NCBI RefSeq assembly: GCF_037975245.1
Contig: NC_092582.1
Span: 17,634,577 to 17,698,576, forward strand
Direction: 5' to 3'
DNA: 64,000 nucleotides
DNA from: Apostichopus japonicus
Taxonomy: Eukaryota > Echinodermata > Holothuroidea > Aspidochirotida > Stichopodidae
A model generated the notes under the pieces. The model did not search any database. It had not been told where the DNA came from and was given only the letters and a program-made list of their open reading frames with translations. Made by a program: the position numbers and the translations under genes. Shown here one piece after another: positions 9,378-24,300 of the stretch. Within the stretch, counting starts at the first letter, position 1; the number at the start of each line of letters is the position of its first letter.

Positions 9378-12300
9378 CTAAAAGAAGTAAGAAAAACAGG
9401 TAAGAGGCATTGGCGTACGGGACCATTTCAGTTTGGGGGGGCAGAATTTTTTTGTGCCCGAAAGTTCCTGTGACACTATCTAAGCGGAGCGCCACCATTG
9501 GTTGGCGCGTAGCGTACAAGAGAAATGGCAATAAATGCCTCTCAGATTGCCGGAAACGGCACTTCTGAGGCCTTGCAAGTTGCATCTAAACATTCTTTAT
9601 TTTATAATCTCACATTTTAGAAATTTACACTTCCCCAAAAATTTGGTAAATTAGAAGAAAAAATGGTAACATCACTTTGAAGTGGAAAAATAGGACAGTA
9701 TATTTTTTAAGCTCCTATTTAGTTACCGTATTTATTATTTTAACACAGTACTCAGCTAACTCCAGAAAAACATACATTGTTCAACAACACGAAGGCGGGA
9801 TAATGTCGCTGTGTCGGGTGAGACTGCAATTTGTCTCACAAAAAATATAACAAAGAATATGATAAACCTGTACTTCTAGGCTTGTAGGCATTCCCCCCCC
9901 CCCCACCATCCATGAAAAAGAAAATGTTTCTTATATACACTCATGTCGGGGATGTCCCAGGTACACAGTTGACTAGTTAGAAAAAAATTTGATCGTGCAA
10001 AAAGCGTGGTAGCCCAGATGAGCTGCGCTTACGCTGGTGTTACACGGAAATATTCGGGCATCATGATGCTAAATAAAGAAAATCATGGAATTGTCGGGCA
10101 AAAATTTGAAAAGATTCGGGCAAGCTACTGCATATTTATATATAGGCCTATATATATAGGCCTATATATATAGGCCTATATATATAGGCCTATATATATA
10201 TATATATAAATATATTTTCTCTTCTTAGGCTGCCCGAATTTTTCAGGACTTTTGCCCGAATTTCTTGTCCCCTGGAAATTTGGGGGGGCAGTCTGCCCCC
10301 CCTGCTCCCCGCCTCTATGGTAAGAGGAACAGGTCGCATTGGACGGAAGTTATTATACAACAGATAAATAAGATTCACGATAAATTATATTTTTGAACGA
10401 TAGATAAATCTGACTAACTTTGCTATGCAGTCTTCCTTTCCACCATCCTCGGTCAGACGGGGGCCTGATGGTCACCTGGACTAAGTCTCCCTTCTGTAGT
10501 GACAGTTCACGAATGTCTCTTGCTGAGAAATCATAAAGCGCCCGGGCAAGGGCAATGAAGTTCTTGTTCTGAATCTGATCTGTTTCTGAAAATTGAAAAT
10601 CAAATTTGACATGTTGAAAGTTGAAACTTTCTACAAGAAGTCTGTTCTGCCTAAGCTATTCAGTAGCTTAGGGGTGGGCAACCATTTTGAATGAATGGGC
10701 CAGATATAAGGAGTGTAATAATTGACTGAGCCGCACCTAAGCAACAACCTGCTGTTGATTTCAAACCTTTGATTCCGAGGACTTTCAAGCAATAGGTGTG
10801 TGTACTTAATCTGTTGCACAAAAACATAATGTCAATACAGTACAGTTGATAATTAAAGGGGATAATAGGCCTACCTGACAGCATCATTAGTGCCGATAAA
10901 TTCTGAGCAGCTAGCTCGTTTTTAGTGATGATGTAAAAAATGTTGATCTTTTTTCATCTCACGGGCCGCAAAAATATCACTGGCAGGCCGCATGTGGCCC
11001 ACGGGCCGTTGGTTGCCCACCCCTGCAGTAGCTGTTCTATAGTAACTGTTTTGCTAGGCAGAATACAGCTCAACCACTGAAGTAATTAACAATGCTGATT
11101 GACATTATGTTTCATGGGGAGTGGGAAGGGGCATGCAGGAAGTACCCCTCCCCCGCCAACCCCATGAGAAATTTAAATGATTACGGATGCTTGGTTGCAA
11201 AATGGTTTTATTCGACCCCTAAAAGTGTTGCAATCCACTTAACATATCAACACACCAAGAATTGTACAATCATGTAAATTCTGAACTTACCGAAGTTTCT
11301 AAAAGGAATGGCTAGAACCGTGTTGACATTGTTAAATACTTCATTGAGGGGATGCTGCTTGTAGTATTCCACCAGTGCCTGTGAAAGTAAAGAACAATTG
11401 ATTATGTAACTATTAATGACAATCCAACAATATCAGGTAAATGGCTAGACACCAATGCCCCCTCTCACAGAACTATTAAATGTTTCTACCCCCCCCCCAC
11501 CCCCTCCCACTAAATCAGGCTTTTCCCAGATATACTGCCTTTACTATGCATGGCCTGCAACAGAGACAGAACATCTTACCCCAAATGGCACAAACAATTC
11601 TCTGCCCATTTCATTCAAAATATGACACTGAATCAGAAGTTAGAAGACAGCAAAACGACATGTATAAAAATGTCAACAACCAGAAATTAATGACAAATCC
11701 AATTAAATCGCGTAAACGGATAGAAACAACACTTTCTAATGTTAATACTTGACAGAGCTTGAGAGCGTGGTGGCCAATTGGCTAAGGCGTCGAACTCATC
11801 CAAGGATTGCTGGTTTGATTCCTGCCTAGTTCATTACGTTGTGTCCTTGGGCAAGATGCTTTATCTCACTTGCCTCTCTCCACCCAGGGGTTAAATGGGT
11901 ATCTGTGAGGTAACTTGTAATTGGGCGCAGTATATAGCTGCTGCCGACTGGAGGGATTGTCTCTGGGACAGGTTATCATTGACCAGGGGTACTATAACGT
12001 CTGTAAAGCGCTTTGAGACCTATCGCTGGTATAAAGCGCTATATAAAAAGCAACTATTATTATTATTATATTACATAAAGTTACCTCAATTGTGTTAAAT
12101 GTCGTGCTTTCTTGGAGATAGTAACCCTGGGAAGGAGTTGAAATGATCCTCATGTGCTTCACACCATCGAATCTGTGAAATGACCAGGAGCAGACACACT
12201 TTAAATCAAGGAGTTTCCATGGTAACAAAAAAGTTGTATTGCATATGTGATGGCATCAAGAGAGCAAACGTAAAATGAAAAAAAAAAGCAAAATACATCA

Positions 12301-15300
12301 TTTATTTTTAACTAAGTTCAGATGTTTCGGCTACAGAGAATTTTTATTTCTGATTTTTTTGGATTTGGGATTTTTTTTAATTTTATATTTTATTTTAATC
12401 TGTGTTGCAGATTCTGAAGTATCACTTAATGACAGTATCAACGTTACTAGGGGACTTCCCTTTCTTCATCCCCCCTCTCCTTAACAGGCAGAGCGACACA
12501 AGCTTAGGATAGACACAAAAAAATGGTATACTTACTTCAGACTCAGGGCGTACTTGTTGTCTCGAAATCGAATTATGAAAGTACCTGTTGGTGAATTCTC
12601 CAAGATTTCTCGAGCCCTATCTCTATCGATGCCTTCTTGGTACCTGGTGGGGAGTCAAGGGTAGAAATTATTTTTCCCAAACTGGACCCATAGCAGCTTT
12701 TTCATCAACATGTCATGGTTGGTGATAAATATAAAGATGTAAAGAACTGAACAGCATTTGAAATATCTGAAACTATCCCTTGAAAGAGCTACAAAACCAC
12801 TTCAGTTTGTTTAATATTCAGAGCTGTTATCGTCGACTATCACAAGCATCGTTTTCCATGAGTGAGATTTTCATCAAAGACAAACGGATATAATTTCTAT
12901 GCTTGAAGGTCATCAGCATTTGGGCCAAGTTAGGGAATACTTTAGTGTTCAAGATGTGGTGTTGCTGGTTTGAAGGCTCAGAAGTTTGTTTCTTATAAAA
13001 TACTGGGGTTCTGTTGTAGCATTGTATAAACCAAGATTTAATTCCAATGCTAAACATACCTGAAGGGAATTTTGTCACTGAGTCACATTATTTACTCACA
13101 AAGTGTATACATTAATGTTTTCCATGTGAATTTACAGGGCTATAAATTACTGAATGATCAAGGTTGCTTTTATCTGTGAGCCATGATTAAACTATACATA
13201 TCTGTTATTTTAAACAATCACAGTTAAATGTTCAAGCTGTTTCTAAATATGGAGGGCCAAAAGAGTGAAAACTTTTTTCAAGGGTTTCCCTCCCCACTCA
13301 TCCCCCCCCCCCTCCCATCAAATTTAGGAATTTTCAGGACAGGACATAATTCCTGGGGACACTTTTAATTTAGTGATGGTACAGAAAATCTTGAACCGTC
13401 CCATGAAATTGAGAAAATCTGGCCACCTTGCATTGGCTTGTAACACATGGTTACACAATAATGTATTTGCCACAAAACCTGGTCACAATGTTACCTTTTG
13501 CCTTTCATATATCACAATATCATGAACAATTTACCTGCATCATGTTTAGGCTCTAGCCAGTAATCAATGCCTGTATTACATTCTCCCAAATCCGTAGAAG
13601 CTGTCCCTGTTAACTTTTAAGTTTACGAGCGAAAATAAACCAAACGATTAAACAATTAAATTTTGACAAAGAGAAAAGATTTCAACATGTCATGTTTTCT
13701 TTCTAGAATTGCTTTGACAGAATACATCTTGTTCTGTTCTGTTATTGCAGCATGCAAAAGTGAAACAGTGTACGAGAAAGGCAAGACAGAGAGATTGAAG
13801 TCAAAGGACAGAAGTACAAAAAGAGTCGTTAAATGTTTTGAAGGACGCATTCGGTTAAAAGCAAAAAGAAGCTGGTATTGACTGACCATGGTCTACTGGA
13901 CAGATTTTCACGAGCAGGGACAGGTAGAGGTATGGCCCGGGTGTCTGCTCTAGCTGGAAAACCATTGGGCTGTTTCATAAGCAGTCCTGACTGTTCGTAG
14001 CTCTGAAATAGATGACAGCCCAAAGAAAGAACAGTTTGAAAGCTATCTTAAAATGTACTAGCCGAACCAAGGGTTAACTAAACAAAAAAATGTTAATGTA
14101 TTTATGGTTTTGGAGAACAATCTACCAGAAAGGGCGGGGGGGGGGGGGGGCTGCTGCAAGTTTGCTGATAAGATTTGCAATAACCCTAAAACAATTCCCT
14201 AAAACAGTAACCCTAAAACAAAGTGCTCAAATTCATTTAACTTTCTCAATATTACAGCCACCTTAACAATGTTGTCTTGAGATTAATTTCATTACACCAA
14301 AATGAGGCAAAAATACCTCAGAATTTGTCTCTAATATGCTTTAGGGACTTGCTTTTTAAGTATTGGGCCTTAGTGATTAAGATGATGTATAACAATAGTT
14401 CTACAGACACCAACCAACTTGAAGTAGGTGTTTACTACAATTATTACTAACAGAATTTATAAAGGTTGTCTGCTGCCCACATACTATCCAAGTACATGTT
14501 TTGACAAAGTAAGAAAGAAGGAAGGAAAAAATAAAGATGAGAAATGATACTTAAAGCAAGTCATACCGTTCGTACTACTTCTTTTTCTGAAAATAAAACA
14601 AAAATCATAATATTTAGAAGATTTACCAAAATATTTCTAACTTTTATTGCTTTACATGTGAAAAGTAGGAAATAGGTGGATACACTTAGGTGTTAACAAA
14701 TAGTTACATGTAGGGGAAAATAATAGCAAGTGGAACGATGATGCACGAGGCTTACAAATCTTCCTAGTTACAAAGTTCAAATGCCAGTTTTTTTCACAAT
14801 ATAAATAATGAAACTTGTTACTGCATAACCTTCAATTCCACACAAACACATTTTAAGTGTTGTTACACTTAACTACACAACTATCACTACTCACTTTTGG
14901 ACCTCAGACTTTGACACTTGATCTCCTCACTGGACCTGATACATTCCTTATGAACAGGGATCTGGCAGTCAGAACACTTGTAGCCTTGGTTTAACATCCC
15001 CCTATTGGATGGAAAGGAAATGGGGGGAAAAAATTAATAAGTTGGAATATCTTTTTTTTATATGAGAGAAATTATGCATAATGGATTGTTGGAATCTATG
15101 ACCTGGACAGAATATGACAGGATTAATGGGACAAGGTGGGTTGGGGGGGGGGGGGGGGGGGGTAAGAGTTACCCTCTTGACAAACTGTCCATTTGATGTC
15201 AAAAGCAGGACAAATTGAAATTGGCAGAGACAAACTCCTACTATCACTGGCAATGACTAGTAAAGGATCATGAGGCATGTTTTTTTGTTTTTTTTTAATG

Positions 15301-18300
15301 AATACTGAATGAATGATTCCACTTGGAAAACTGGTACAGGTGAAGAACACCATGTGAGCCCAGAATCCCACGCACGACGTCGAGGCCTCTGACTTTATAT
15401 TTAAGAATTAAGTTAGGCTAGGCAATACTGGCAGTATAAGTCTATAGCCTAACGTTTGTTGTACATTTTGTGTAGTACTAGCGCTGGCCATACTAGCGCC
15501 TGCAAGTGCTGGGGGCGGGGGGGATTACCTGCAGAATAACTATTTGAATTCAGCCAACTGCTACTTCAACTTTCATTCTGTATAATTATTTCTCATTGTC
15601 ATTGTACTACGGAATGTCATCACTGCAAAATCACTAAACGTTGGTGACATCATGCATGGGATTCCAGGCGTACATGGTTTGCCTTACAGGTGATATACCT
15701 GATAAAAATGGTGTTTGTCAACTTGATTGTAGTCATCAAGTGCAAAATCCTACTCTACAAGTTGCATTAAATTACATATAACTTGGGTAACTTTCCAAAA
15801 ACTTAAATAATTTCCTACCCTCTCACCCACTCTTCCCCGCCCCCCCCCCACATCATTTTTGGGCGGTCTCACACTGAAAGACTTCAGTGATCATTCTTAC
15901 TATACGTACCTGAGCAGTTTCTTGCAGACTGCACAGTAGGTGGCTTTCATATGTGGGAAGGAGTGGTAGACGTACTGGTGATGGGTATTGTTTGGTGGAG
16001 AGATATTCTCCCTGTGTAGGAAACATAGGAAGTGAAACGAGGAAAAGAATATTAAAGTTTGATTTTGTTCCAAAAACTACTGCAACTAAACATGATGGGA
16101 AACCCTTAAAATAAAATGATACACGACATTTGATTACACCGAAATCAGTAAGCTTGAAATATTATGATTCTGAAATCAGTAGAATTCCAAAGATTGGTCG
16201 TTTTGAAAAGTTTTCAGCTATCTTTCTGATATTAAACTTTAATTGGGTTTTACAGGAGGTATAGTGAACTGAGCTAGGTGAAGGAATCTTCCACTGATGG
16301 CATCCAAAGAATCCAAACTGATATTATGAAACTATTTACTGCTGACATATCACACCGATTATATTAAAGAACACACATTGATAACACAGAGTATCAACTG
16401 GTGCAGAGATGCCACCAGCAGCATGACATATAGAGTCCATGCAGAGATTGCTACTTGGCTTTCTATAAACTATTACATAAATGTTGGCCCTACAGTACAC
16501 ACACAAACTTATCATAGCCCGAGGTCCTAACAGGGCCACTTTGAATTCATGTTGTCATACACTCCTCCTAGTCATATCCTAACAGTAGGCCTACATACAA
16601 GTGTAGCCTACCTGTAGGCTATACTTTTCCAATATGAATGCAAACCACCGACTGCTTTTGAAATTTTTATTCACACTGCTTTCATAACTCACCTGTTTCC
16701 AAATCCTTAATGTTATCTTCTATGATCAATGAAAGCTACGTTGATCTCAGCAGCCTAGCCTATTCTGGCTTAATGTCAGTACAGTAGGCCTACTAGGATA
16801 GGCTTAGCCAATTAGTAGTAGTACTAGTAGTAGGCTATACCTGGTAAATTTATTTTTCAGATGACGTAGTGTGGAGTAAAATCGTTGTGATTGCCTCTTT
16901 TTTGAGGCCATATCCATTTAAATTTTCCTTTCGTTTTGGATAACTGCTTTTCTGTTTAGAAACATTCTGGATTCTGCAATGCGATGTGAGCAATTTTCCA
17001 CAATATGCTTGTTGTAGTACTTGTACTTGTGGTTTGTAGTGCTTGTTGTGAACACATCAACTACGATCAGTGCTTGTGTGTGAAGTTTTGAAAGTTTGGC
17101 ATTAGGCTTAATTCCAGTCGTTCTTTGTTTTGATCAATGGAGATTTACAAGACACAACCATTGGATATTGATCTCATTGTGTTAAAACGACTGCTTGAAA
17201 GAGACTTACGTACTCTGTGATTATTATGTGACTTAAGTTATCTCATCGATGGTTTTGCTTCGTCAGAAAGATTTTCGACGAAAATGGTAATGTACCATAT
17301 CTGTTGATGGCACTGCAGAATACAAACTGATATCATCAAAGTTTCAACTGCCCAGTGACATTACACTAATGGGTGACATCCCTGTTCCGATGTCTCTATG
17401 TTCCAACAAAAAGAAAAAATTCTGAGCAATTTTTTTTGTATCCAAAAATTTGTTTGTACCAAGAAAAGTAGTTTTGTGACCCCAATTTTTTTGGGACTAA
17501 TTTTTTTTGGACCAACATTTTTTGGACCAAATTTTTTGAGACAAATATTTTTGGTACTCAAATTTTTTGGGACCAAAATCGTTTTTGGACAAATGTTCGA
17601 ATATATTCGAATAAAATGTGTTAAGTAGGCCTACCATTTTCTTTTTGGGGGGGGGGGGATTTTGGTCCAAAAAAAGTTGGTCCCAAAATATTGGGGTCTG
17701 AAAACTTGTTTTCTTGGTACAAACAATTTTTTTGATAAACAAAATTGTCACAATTTTTTTCTTTTTGTCGGAGCATAGAGACGTCGGAACATAGAGACGT
17801 CGGTACATAGAGATGTAACCCACTAATGATATCAAAGAATGTAATACATTGGTATCACTGAGTACCCAATGATGAATGTGTGTATCACATTCATTACAGA
17901 ATGTTTTACAATGTTTTCCAGTGGTCACCTTCCTTTTGTTCTACTCTGGACCAGTAAACCTGCTTCTATTTTTGTTGTTGTTGAAATGTCTGTACTTACT
18001 TGGACATCATGATGGCACTGACCCATTTATTCATCATTTCTAAGGTTTTGGTGGCTACTTCATAGCTGTTGAGTTCTGTTGCACCGGCAGCACCACTGGA
18101 GGGCTGTAGATAGAAGCAGTAACTCCACTGGGGGCAGAAGAGTAAGGGGTCAGGTTTAGACTCTTTATTAACAAAGACCTGCCGAAACATATGGGAGATG
18201 AGGGGGTTACAGGCCACGACCGAAGGTCCACGACACCGAAGGTCTTCGAGACCGAGGTCCGCAAGACCGAACTATTGCAAGGCCTATAATAGTGGTAAAG

Positions 18301-21300
18301 ACAAGTATCTCTCTCAAAAGTCTTGCCCCCCCCCTCCCCCAAATGAAATATGAGAATACAATATAACTTAATAATTAGATATAGCGATACCCTATTTAAA
18401 CAATATTGCCCCCCTTGTCAATCTCCTTGACCTGCTCTGAAGCCCCTCTAATGAAAAAGTCTAGTTACGCCTATCGATGGACCATGTATAGACCATCGGT
18501 CTACACAGACCATCGGTCTCACAGACCATCGGTCTCTCGGATCATATGTTCGCGGAAATTTGGTTTCGCGGACCTTCGGTCTCATGGAATTCCCCCGATG
18601 AGGGTGTGACAGACAGATTGAGGATTTGCCGAACAAATTGTGAATGGACAACTGGCAAAACATTACAGCACACACAACAACGTAAACATGGACAAACCTT
18701 GCGGGGGAAAATAAATACCAGAAACCCAGTTAGCTTTGTGATTACTTGCCAAACAATTTGTTCAAAATTCAAAATACTGTAACTATCTGACTAATGTAGA
18801 GCAAGTGAGTTACATTTGTCCAAGAATTAAGTGAGAATCAGAAAAGATTTGTAGAAGTAACTTGTGGGGTATTAACCATGTCATTTTGGAGGATTTTACT
18901 GTATAGAATTTTAAACAAAAATGTTTCAATATCCAGAGAGAACAGTTTTCTATGTGAAATATATAGACACATTTGACCAACTTTGAGCTAGCAATTCACA
19001 TGAAATTGTTATTTAGAGGTATATATGACATTGTTTGTATACTGTGAAAATATTTTTGAGAAATGGCAAAGTTTTCCACGATTTGAGATAACCTGTTGAC
19101 TCCTTGAAGCTCAGAGGGAGATACCCTTTGAGTGCACGTTTAAACCACCAGTATGAACTCTGAAGCAGATTTCATTACCTGGATGTCAGGTATGTTTTGG
19201 TGAAGACCTATAGAGCCCTTCAGGTAACTAACAGTTTTCAGACTTCGACCTCTGTTGACCCCAAATGGCCATTGAACTTCACAGAGAACACTAGTGTTCT
19301 TGTACTGAATAAGATGGATCCACACACCAAGTATAAAGCTAACTTTTGAGTTACCGTGTTTTCAAGCAAGTGTTACTGTCAGACATACATACATGCCATC
19401 ACCATTGCATAGGTCCTTTTTGCCTCCCGCAAGGAATAAACAAAACAAAAAACAAAAAACGCCCAGACCAAAATTCTAATGATGGCAGGCGAAAATCAGA
19501 TTTCCATATTTAAACATAATCATGAGGGTAAAGCCAGATCAGAACAGAGGAAGAAATACTCTTGTACACATCCAGATGGAGACCACATCATCCAAATTCA
19601 GAGTCAGTGAAAACAAGTGCTGGGTAATTCTCACTTCATTCAATTCCAAGCAGCGTTTGACTGAACATTCACTTCCAGTTATGCGTCGTGTCGCTGGAAT
19701 TATAAGCGGCTACATATAAAGAAAATCTCCGAATGGAAACTTTTTAAGTCAGTTCTAGAGATGAATGGCGAAAAATTATATCGATTGTTAACACCGAGGT
19801 GACGAAAAAAGTACCTACCTTCCCTCTTCCTTTCGGTAGTTCCTCCACGTCATAGTGCTCCAGTTCTATGGAGTATTGGAAATCGTGTGTTTCCATACCC
19901 TGAGAGAATAAAATAAATCATTTAAATCAATCAATCAGTCCATAAAACCCAATCAATCAATAAGAGTACTTGTGACAAACGACCACAAAATTCTTACATA
20001 AATCATAATGGAATTAAAAAATGATCCTTTCCAAGGTGTAAAAAGCTTCATCTAATATCTATGATATTATATCACGCAAGTAAAATCTTATCAATTAATC
20101 CTGCTTTTTCGTTTATTCGTGATATTTAAATGTACGTGTCTGCGTGAGTGTCTGTGTTTGAGTTGTTACAACGCTGGTTTTACTGCACTGCTTATTTACT
20201 CCAAAAGCCTAGCACAAACTGTGTTTTGCAACAGGATGGTTTGTGGGAAAAATCCTCAAAAAACACTTACTTCATTTTTACCCACCCCCCCCCCTCTCTC
20301 TCTTTTATTGAAGTTGATACAGTTTAACAACAGAGCTATAGAGTACAGTTTTTAAATTTTGCCAAAAATGGTCATGCTCTTTTAAAACTTTTCTTAACTT
20401 CTAAAATAAAAAAAGAAACACATTTTGGATCTTAACAGCTTCAACTTCAATTATTTTCATCATAATTATCTTAAAATATATAGAAGATGCCACAAATTTA
20501 AAAATAAAAACAATCAACCAATATATATTATGCTTTAATGCACCAAAGTATACTTTTTTTATTGGGAGACAATATTTAAAATTCACTTCAGGTGAGTTTC
20601 TGCAAAAGTGAAACAAAAGAATTGGAAAAACAGGACAGAAAATAAGATTATCAAAAGAAAATTAACTCAAACCAAGAAAACCCAAACAAAAAAACAGGAA
20701 ACCCCCCAAAATAACAGAAAATTTGCCCACTTCTATGATTTGCCTTCAATTATTGATGAACTATGCATAAAGGACAGCCCAGTGCTAAATTTACTAATAA
20801 AAGTAGAACAAATATACATATACTATTGCATCGTAGTGAAATGTTTGCGTGCCATTCCTAATATTGGATTTTTAGTGTTTTTGAGATGTTGTGAAAACTT
20901 GAAATTATTACAGTTGGTACCACAAGTGAACCTTAAAAGGTGTCCCTACTCTTATAAGAGTCTATATCAATCCGCCCAATCGTTTTTGATATGTTATCAA
21001 TTGGTGTATGGCTTGGTATTGAAGAGCATGAATTGAAGTACATGTGGTGCAAAACATGAGGCCAAATGAGGCAATTTTAGACCCATTCAGGCCTCTCAGG
21101 TGTATGGATATTGTTTACTACTTAGATACTTAGATTAAGAGGTTTGTTTTACAAGTGACAAAAACTTCCGGCTCTCATAGCAATGAATTTGCACGGTCAT
21201 GATATGGAACATTGACGGTACCATGGAAGGCCATTTTGTCAGCTATCCGGTGATGGGTAGCGTTTAGCTAGTGAGAACTTTTATCTACACTCAGAGACCA

Positions 21301-24300
21301 CATTACTTTCATTATTTATTGTATAGGTCAATGGGACATTTCATAGGCATATGCTACCTTGATGCAAACACGTGTAGTTTCAAAGTTCCATATCGACAGC
21401 AACTTGCTTTCTTTCTTTACTTTTTTCTTCTTTTTTTTCACTTTTAATGTTGTCTGGCCGTCAGGATTGGATAGGGTTGCACTTTTGTCTAAGGGGATGT
21501 GAAGGTTAAAACAATATTAACTCCAATGACTGTAGTGCACTTGCATTAATTGTATACATATCTGGATGCATTTGTCAAGGCATCCCGCGTTTAAAAATGC
21601 ATCCCACGTTTAATAATGCATCCCAAAATTGAAGAAAAATATTTGATGTACATTTCAACATGAACAAAAAAAAAATTGTTAGTATTCAGCTATGAGGTCA
21701 CACCTGTTTGCTTCAAGTTCACTTTGGGTACAAAACGAATACAAATTTTTACCAGTATGCTTAGGAGATGTCCCTCTTTCATCAGTGGAGAATGCTTTTA
21801 AAATGCTAGCCATAAAGTCACACAAGCCACAGTGATGTGTTTCTTTAATGCTTGAACATTCATGCTCATAATGTACATAATGTTCAGATGCACATTTGTA
21901 AAAGTTCTCTAAATTTGGAGTGATACATTTTATGTAGGACTATCTTTACCCTATACTTAACCAAACTTCTCCCTTTGCTCTTGTGACAATATAACAAGTA
22001 CACTAACCTGAGCAAAAAACACTACCATTCAGATATCCTCAACCCACCTGTCTCCTCCTTCCAACCGCACCCCGACCCCTCCCAATTCAGAAAATATTTG
22101 CCCATCATTTCTGATTTCAAGTCAGATGTGTCAAACGACTGCATGCAGCAATGATACTATCCATATCCAAACTTTTGACAGTCTTTATTGACTAAGTATA
22201 TATATATATTGCAATATGGTCTTTAGGTTGACTACAGTCTACTACACACAGAACACAGTCACCTACAAGACTCTTTGAACCGTAGAACAGATTTTCAAAA
22301 AATTTGTGTCGTTAAAGAAACAGCTTTATATGCCAACAAATGCAAGGTGTGTGGTGAATTACAGCCAACTTAGAACAAACATGTGAGCGCTACTTTTATG
22401 CCAGTGCAATTCAAAACTTGACCTTGGGTAAATACTTTGTGTAGGAACAAGGAAGGAGGAATGTGAGCAAGATTCCTTCAGCAAGTTATGTCCATGTTAC
22501 ATCCCAATCCTACCATTGGACATGCCACACAAATATATTTTGTTACAAAACATTAGTACTTAGTATGTATGTATGTATGTATGTTATGTATGTTTATTAT
22601 GTATGTATATGTTTTATGTATGTAATTGCATGTATTATATGTAGTTGTATATATATATATATATATATACATTCATATATAGCTGTCTTGTTTATGAAAA
22701 CCCCCCAAAAAATCAAAAGAAACATTACTTCCAAAAAAAGATAATATTTTACCAAAGAGAATTTGGATCTGATCAAAGTACTACAAAAAGTCAATTTCTC
22801 TTATAATTAATCTTTCTGATCTTCATCCCTGAGATGAGATTGCATTTAAAATATCAAAATATGCACAATAAATGCTTCACAATACAATACTGTCTATCCA
22901 GAATGGAAATTTTTTAACTTTGTACAAATAAACTTCCTTAAAACGAGTATCTTTTAAACAGTAATGCTGAACATAAGAACAAATGACTGTTATGAAGAAA
23001 ATTAAGATAATGATGAAGTTACATATTATTTTTTTCCCCAAGAAATCTGACAAATAAGCATCGTTTTGTCATGCATGCAGAATGGAAGGTGGGAACACAC
23101 AGAGGGTTAGGAATAACATGTGATATTAGTAGCTATAACAGTACACAGTTAAAGCAGTAGTGCACAGCAATTGTCGTTAGATATTCAATATGTTTCCTGT
23201 TCTCATTTACATCACTATTATTAATTTCAGACCATTGTTATTAAATGATCAAACAATCTGAGGTCCTTTGTTGACTGAAAAAACTATCATAATTTTGTTA
23301 TATTTGATACTCATGATCAGTTTTGATACTACAATATCATTTCAAAGAATTTAATAACTTCATGGAAAGCAATTCAAACTTGACACGCCTCATTCTTCTG
23401 CTTGAGCACACTTTTACAATTTACGATTTACTATAGACAACAAATTGGGTTACACCCTATCGGACCGAAAGCCAATTCTCTGAAGCCAATTCTCAGAAGC
23501 ATATAGTGTTGCCAGTTTGAGGTGCAGGGCTAATAGATATAACTTGGTATTAAGACAACAAAACACTGACACGATGTTAGATGCATTTCTATGCACCAGG
23601 AAACGAACAACCTCACACTATTGATTGAAATGTGTTCGCTTTCAGCGTGAGGGAAAACAACACAGTTAGTCTGTTATGCAGAGTAAGTTTGTTAAAGGAG
23701 CAACGATATAGTCTGTTAAAGCTGTGAAAGCAGAGAATATGAGGAATGGTGAATAAATGGGTATTTTCATACATATAGGTCACACTGTGACAGTACGTTG
23801 CAACGTCGCAACAATAAATAGGCCACAGAGAAAGACATAGGACAGTCCCACAGAAGAAAAAAGAACGGCAACAATTAATTCACAGAGTCTACTATTTTTA
23901 CATCGGGTGACAGATCTGTCACAAAGGATGTCTTTTCATTGGACAAATTTTCGATGTGAACGTGTCACAAGCACAGCCAGCCATGCTGCCAGTCATATTT
24001 TTGTGCATAGATGTTATATAGGAGATGCACACAAATCATGCAGTCTACTCAGGTAGCTATTTGGTGATATCGTTGCTATAGCAACAAAGATAAGAATACT
24101 TAACTCACTTACTAACCATGGGATGCCATTTGGATAGAAACTACACATGGGCGGGTTTCGTTTCCATAGCTAATATACCCTTAATTCTCACCTATGCAAA
24201 CACTCTTTCTTAAAAGGTTCGGATAAGGCATACGTTAGAGGAAGCTAATGCTGTCTGGGGGGTGGGGGGGGGCATTGTCATTAACATTTTTATTAGTTTT

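Noticed and set aside
9277-9585. 102-codon minus-strand open frame covering the vav terminal exon
   Set aside because: It is in a different frame from the spliced vav reading, which ends in YFPASYV and stops at 9330.
17361-17928. Open frames on both strands rich in Phe/Gly or Lys/Asn/Pro repeats
   Set aside because: They are the inverted-repeat arms of the fold-back element read through.
20608-21036. 142-codon plus-strand open frame
   Set aside because: Lys/Gln/Thr-rich A-tract start, no recognisable domain, lies in a vav intron, AT-rich composition like its surroundings.
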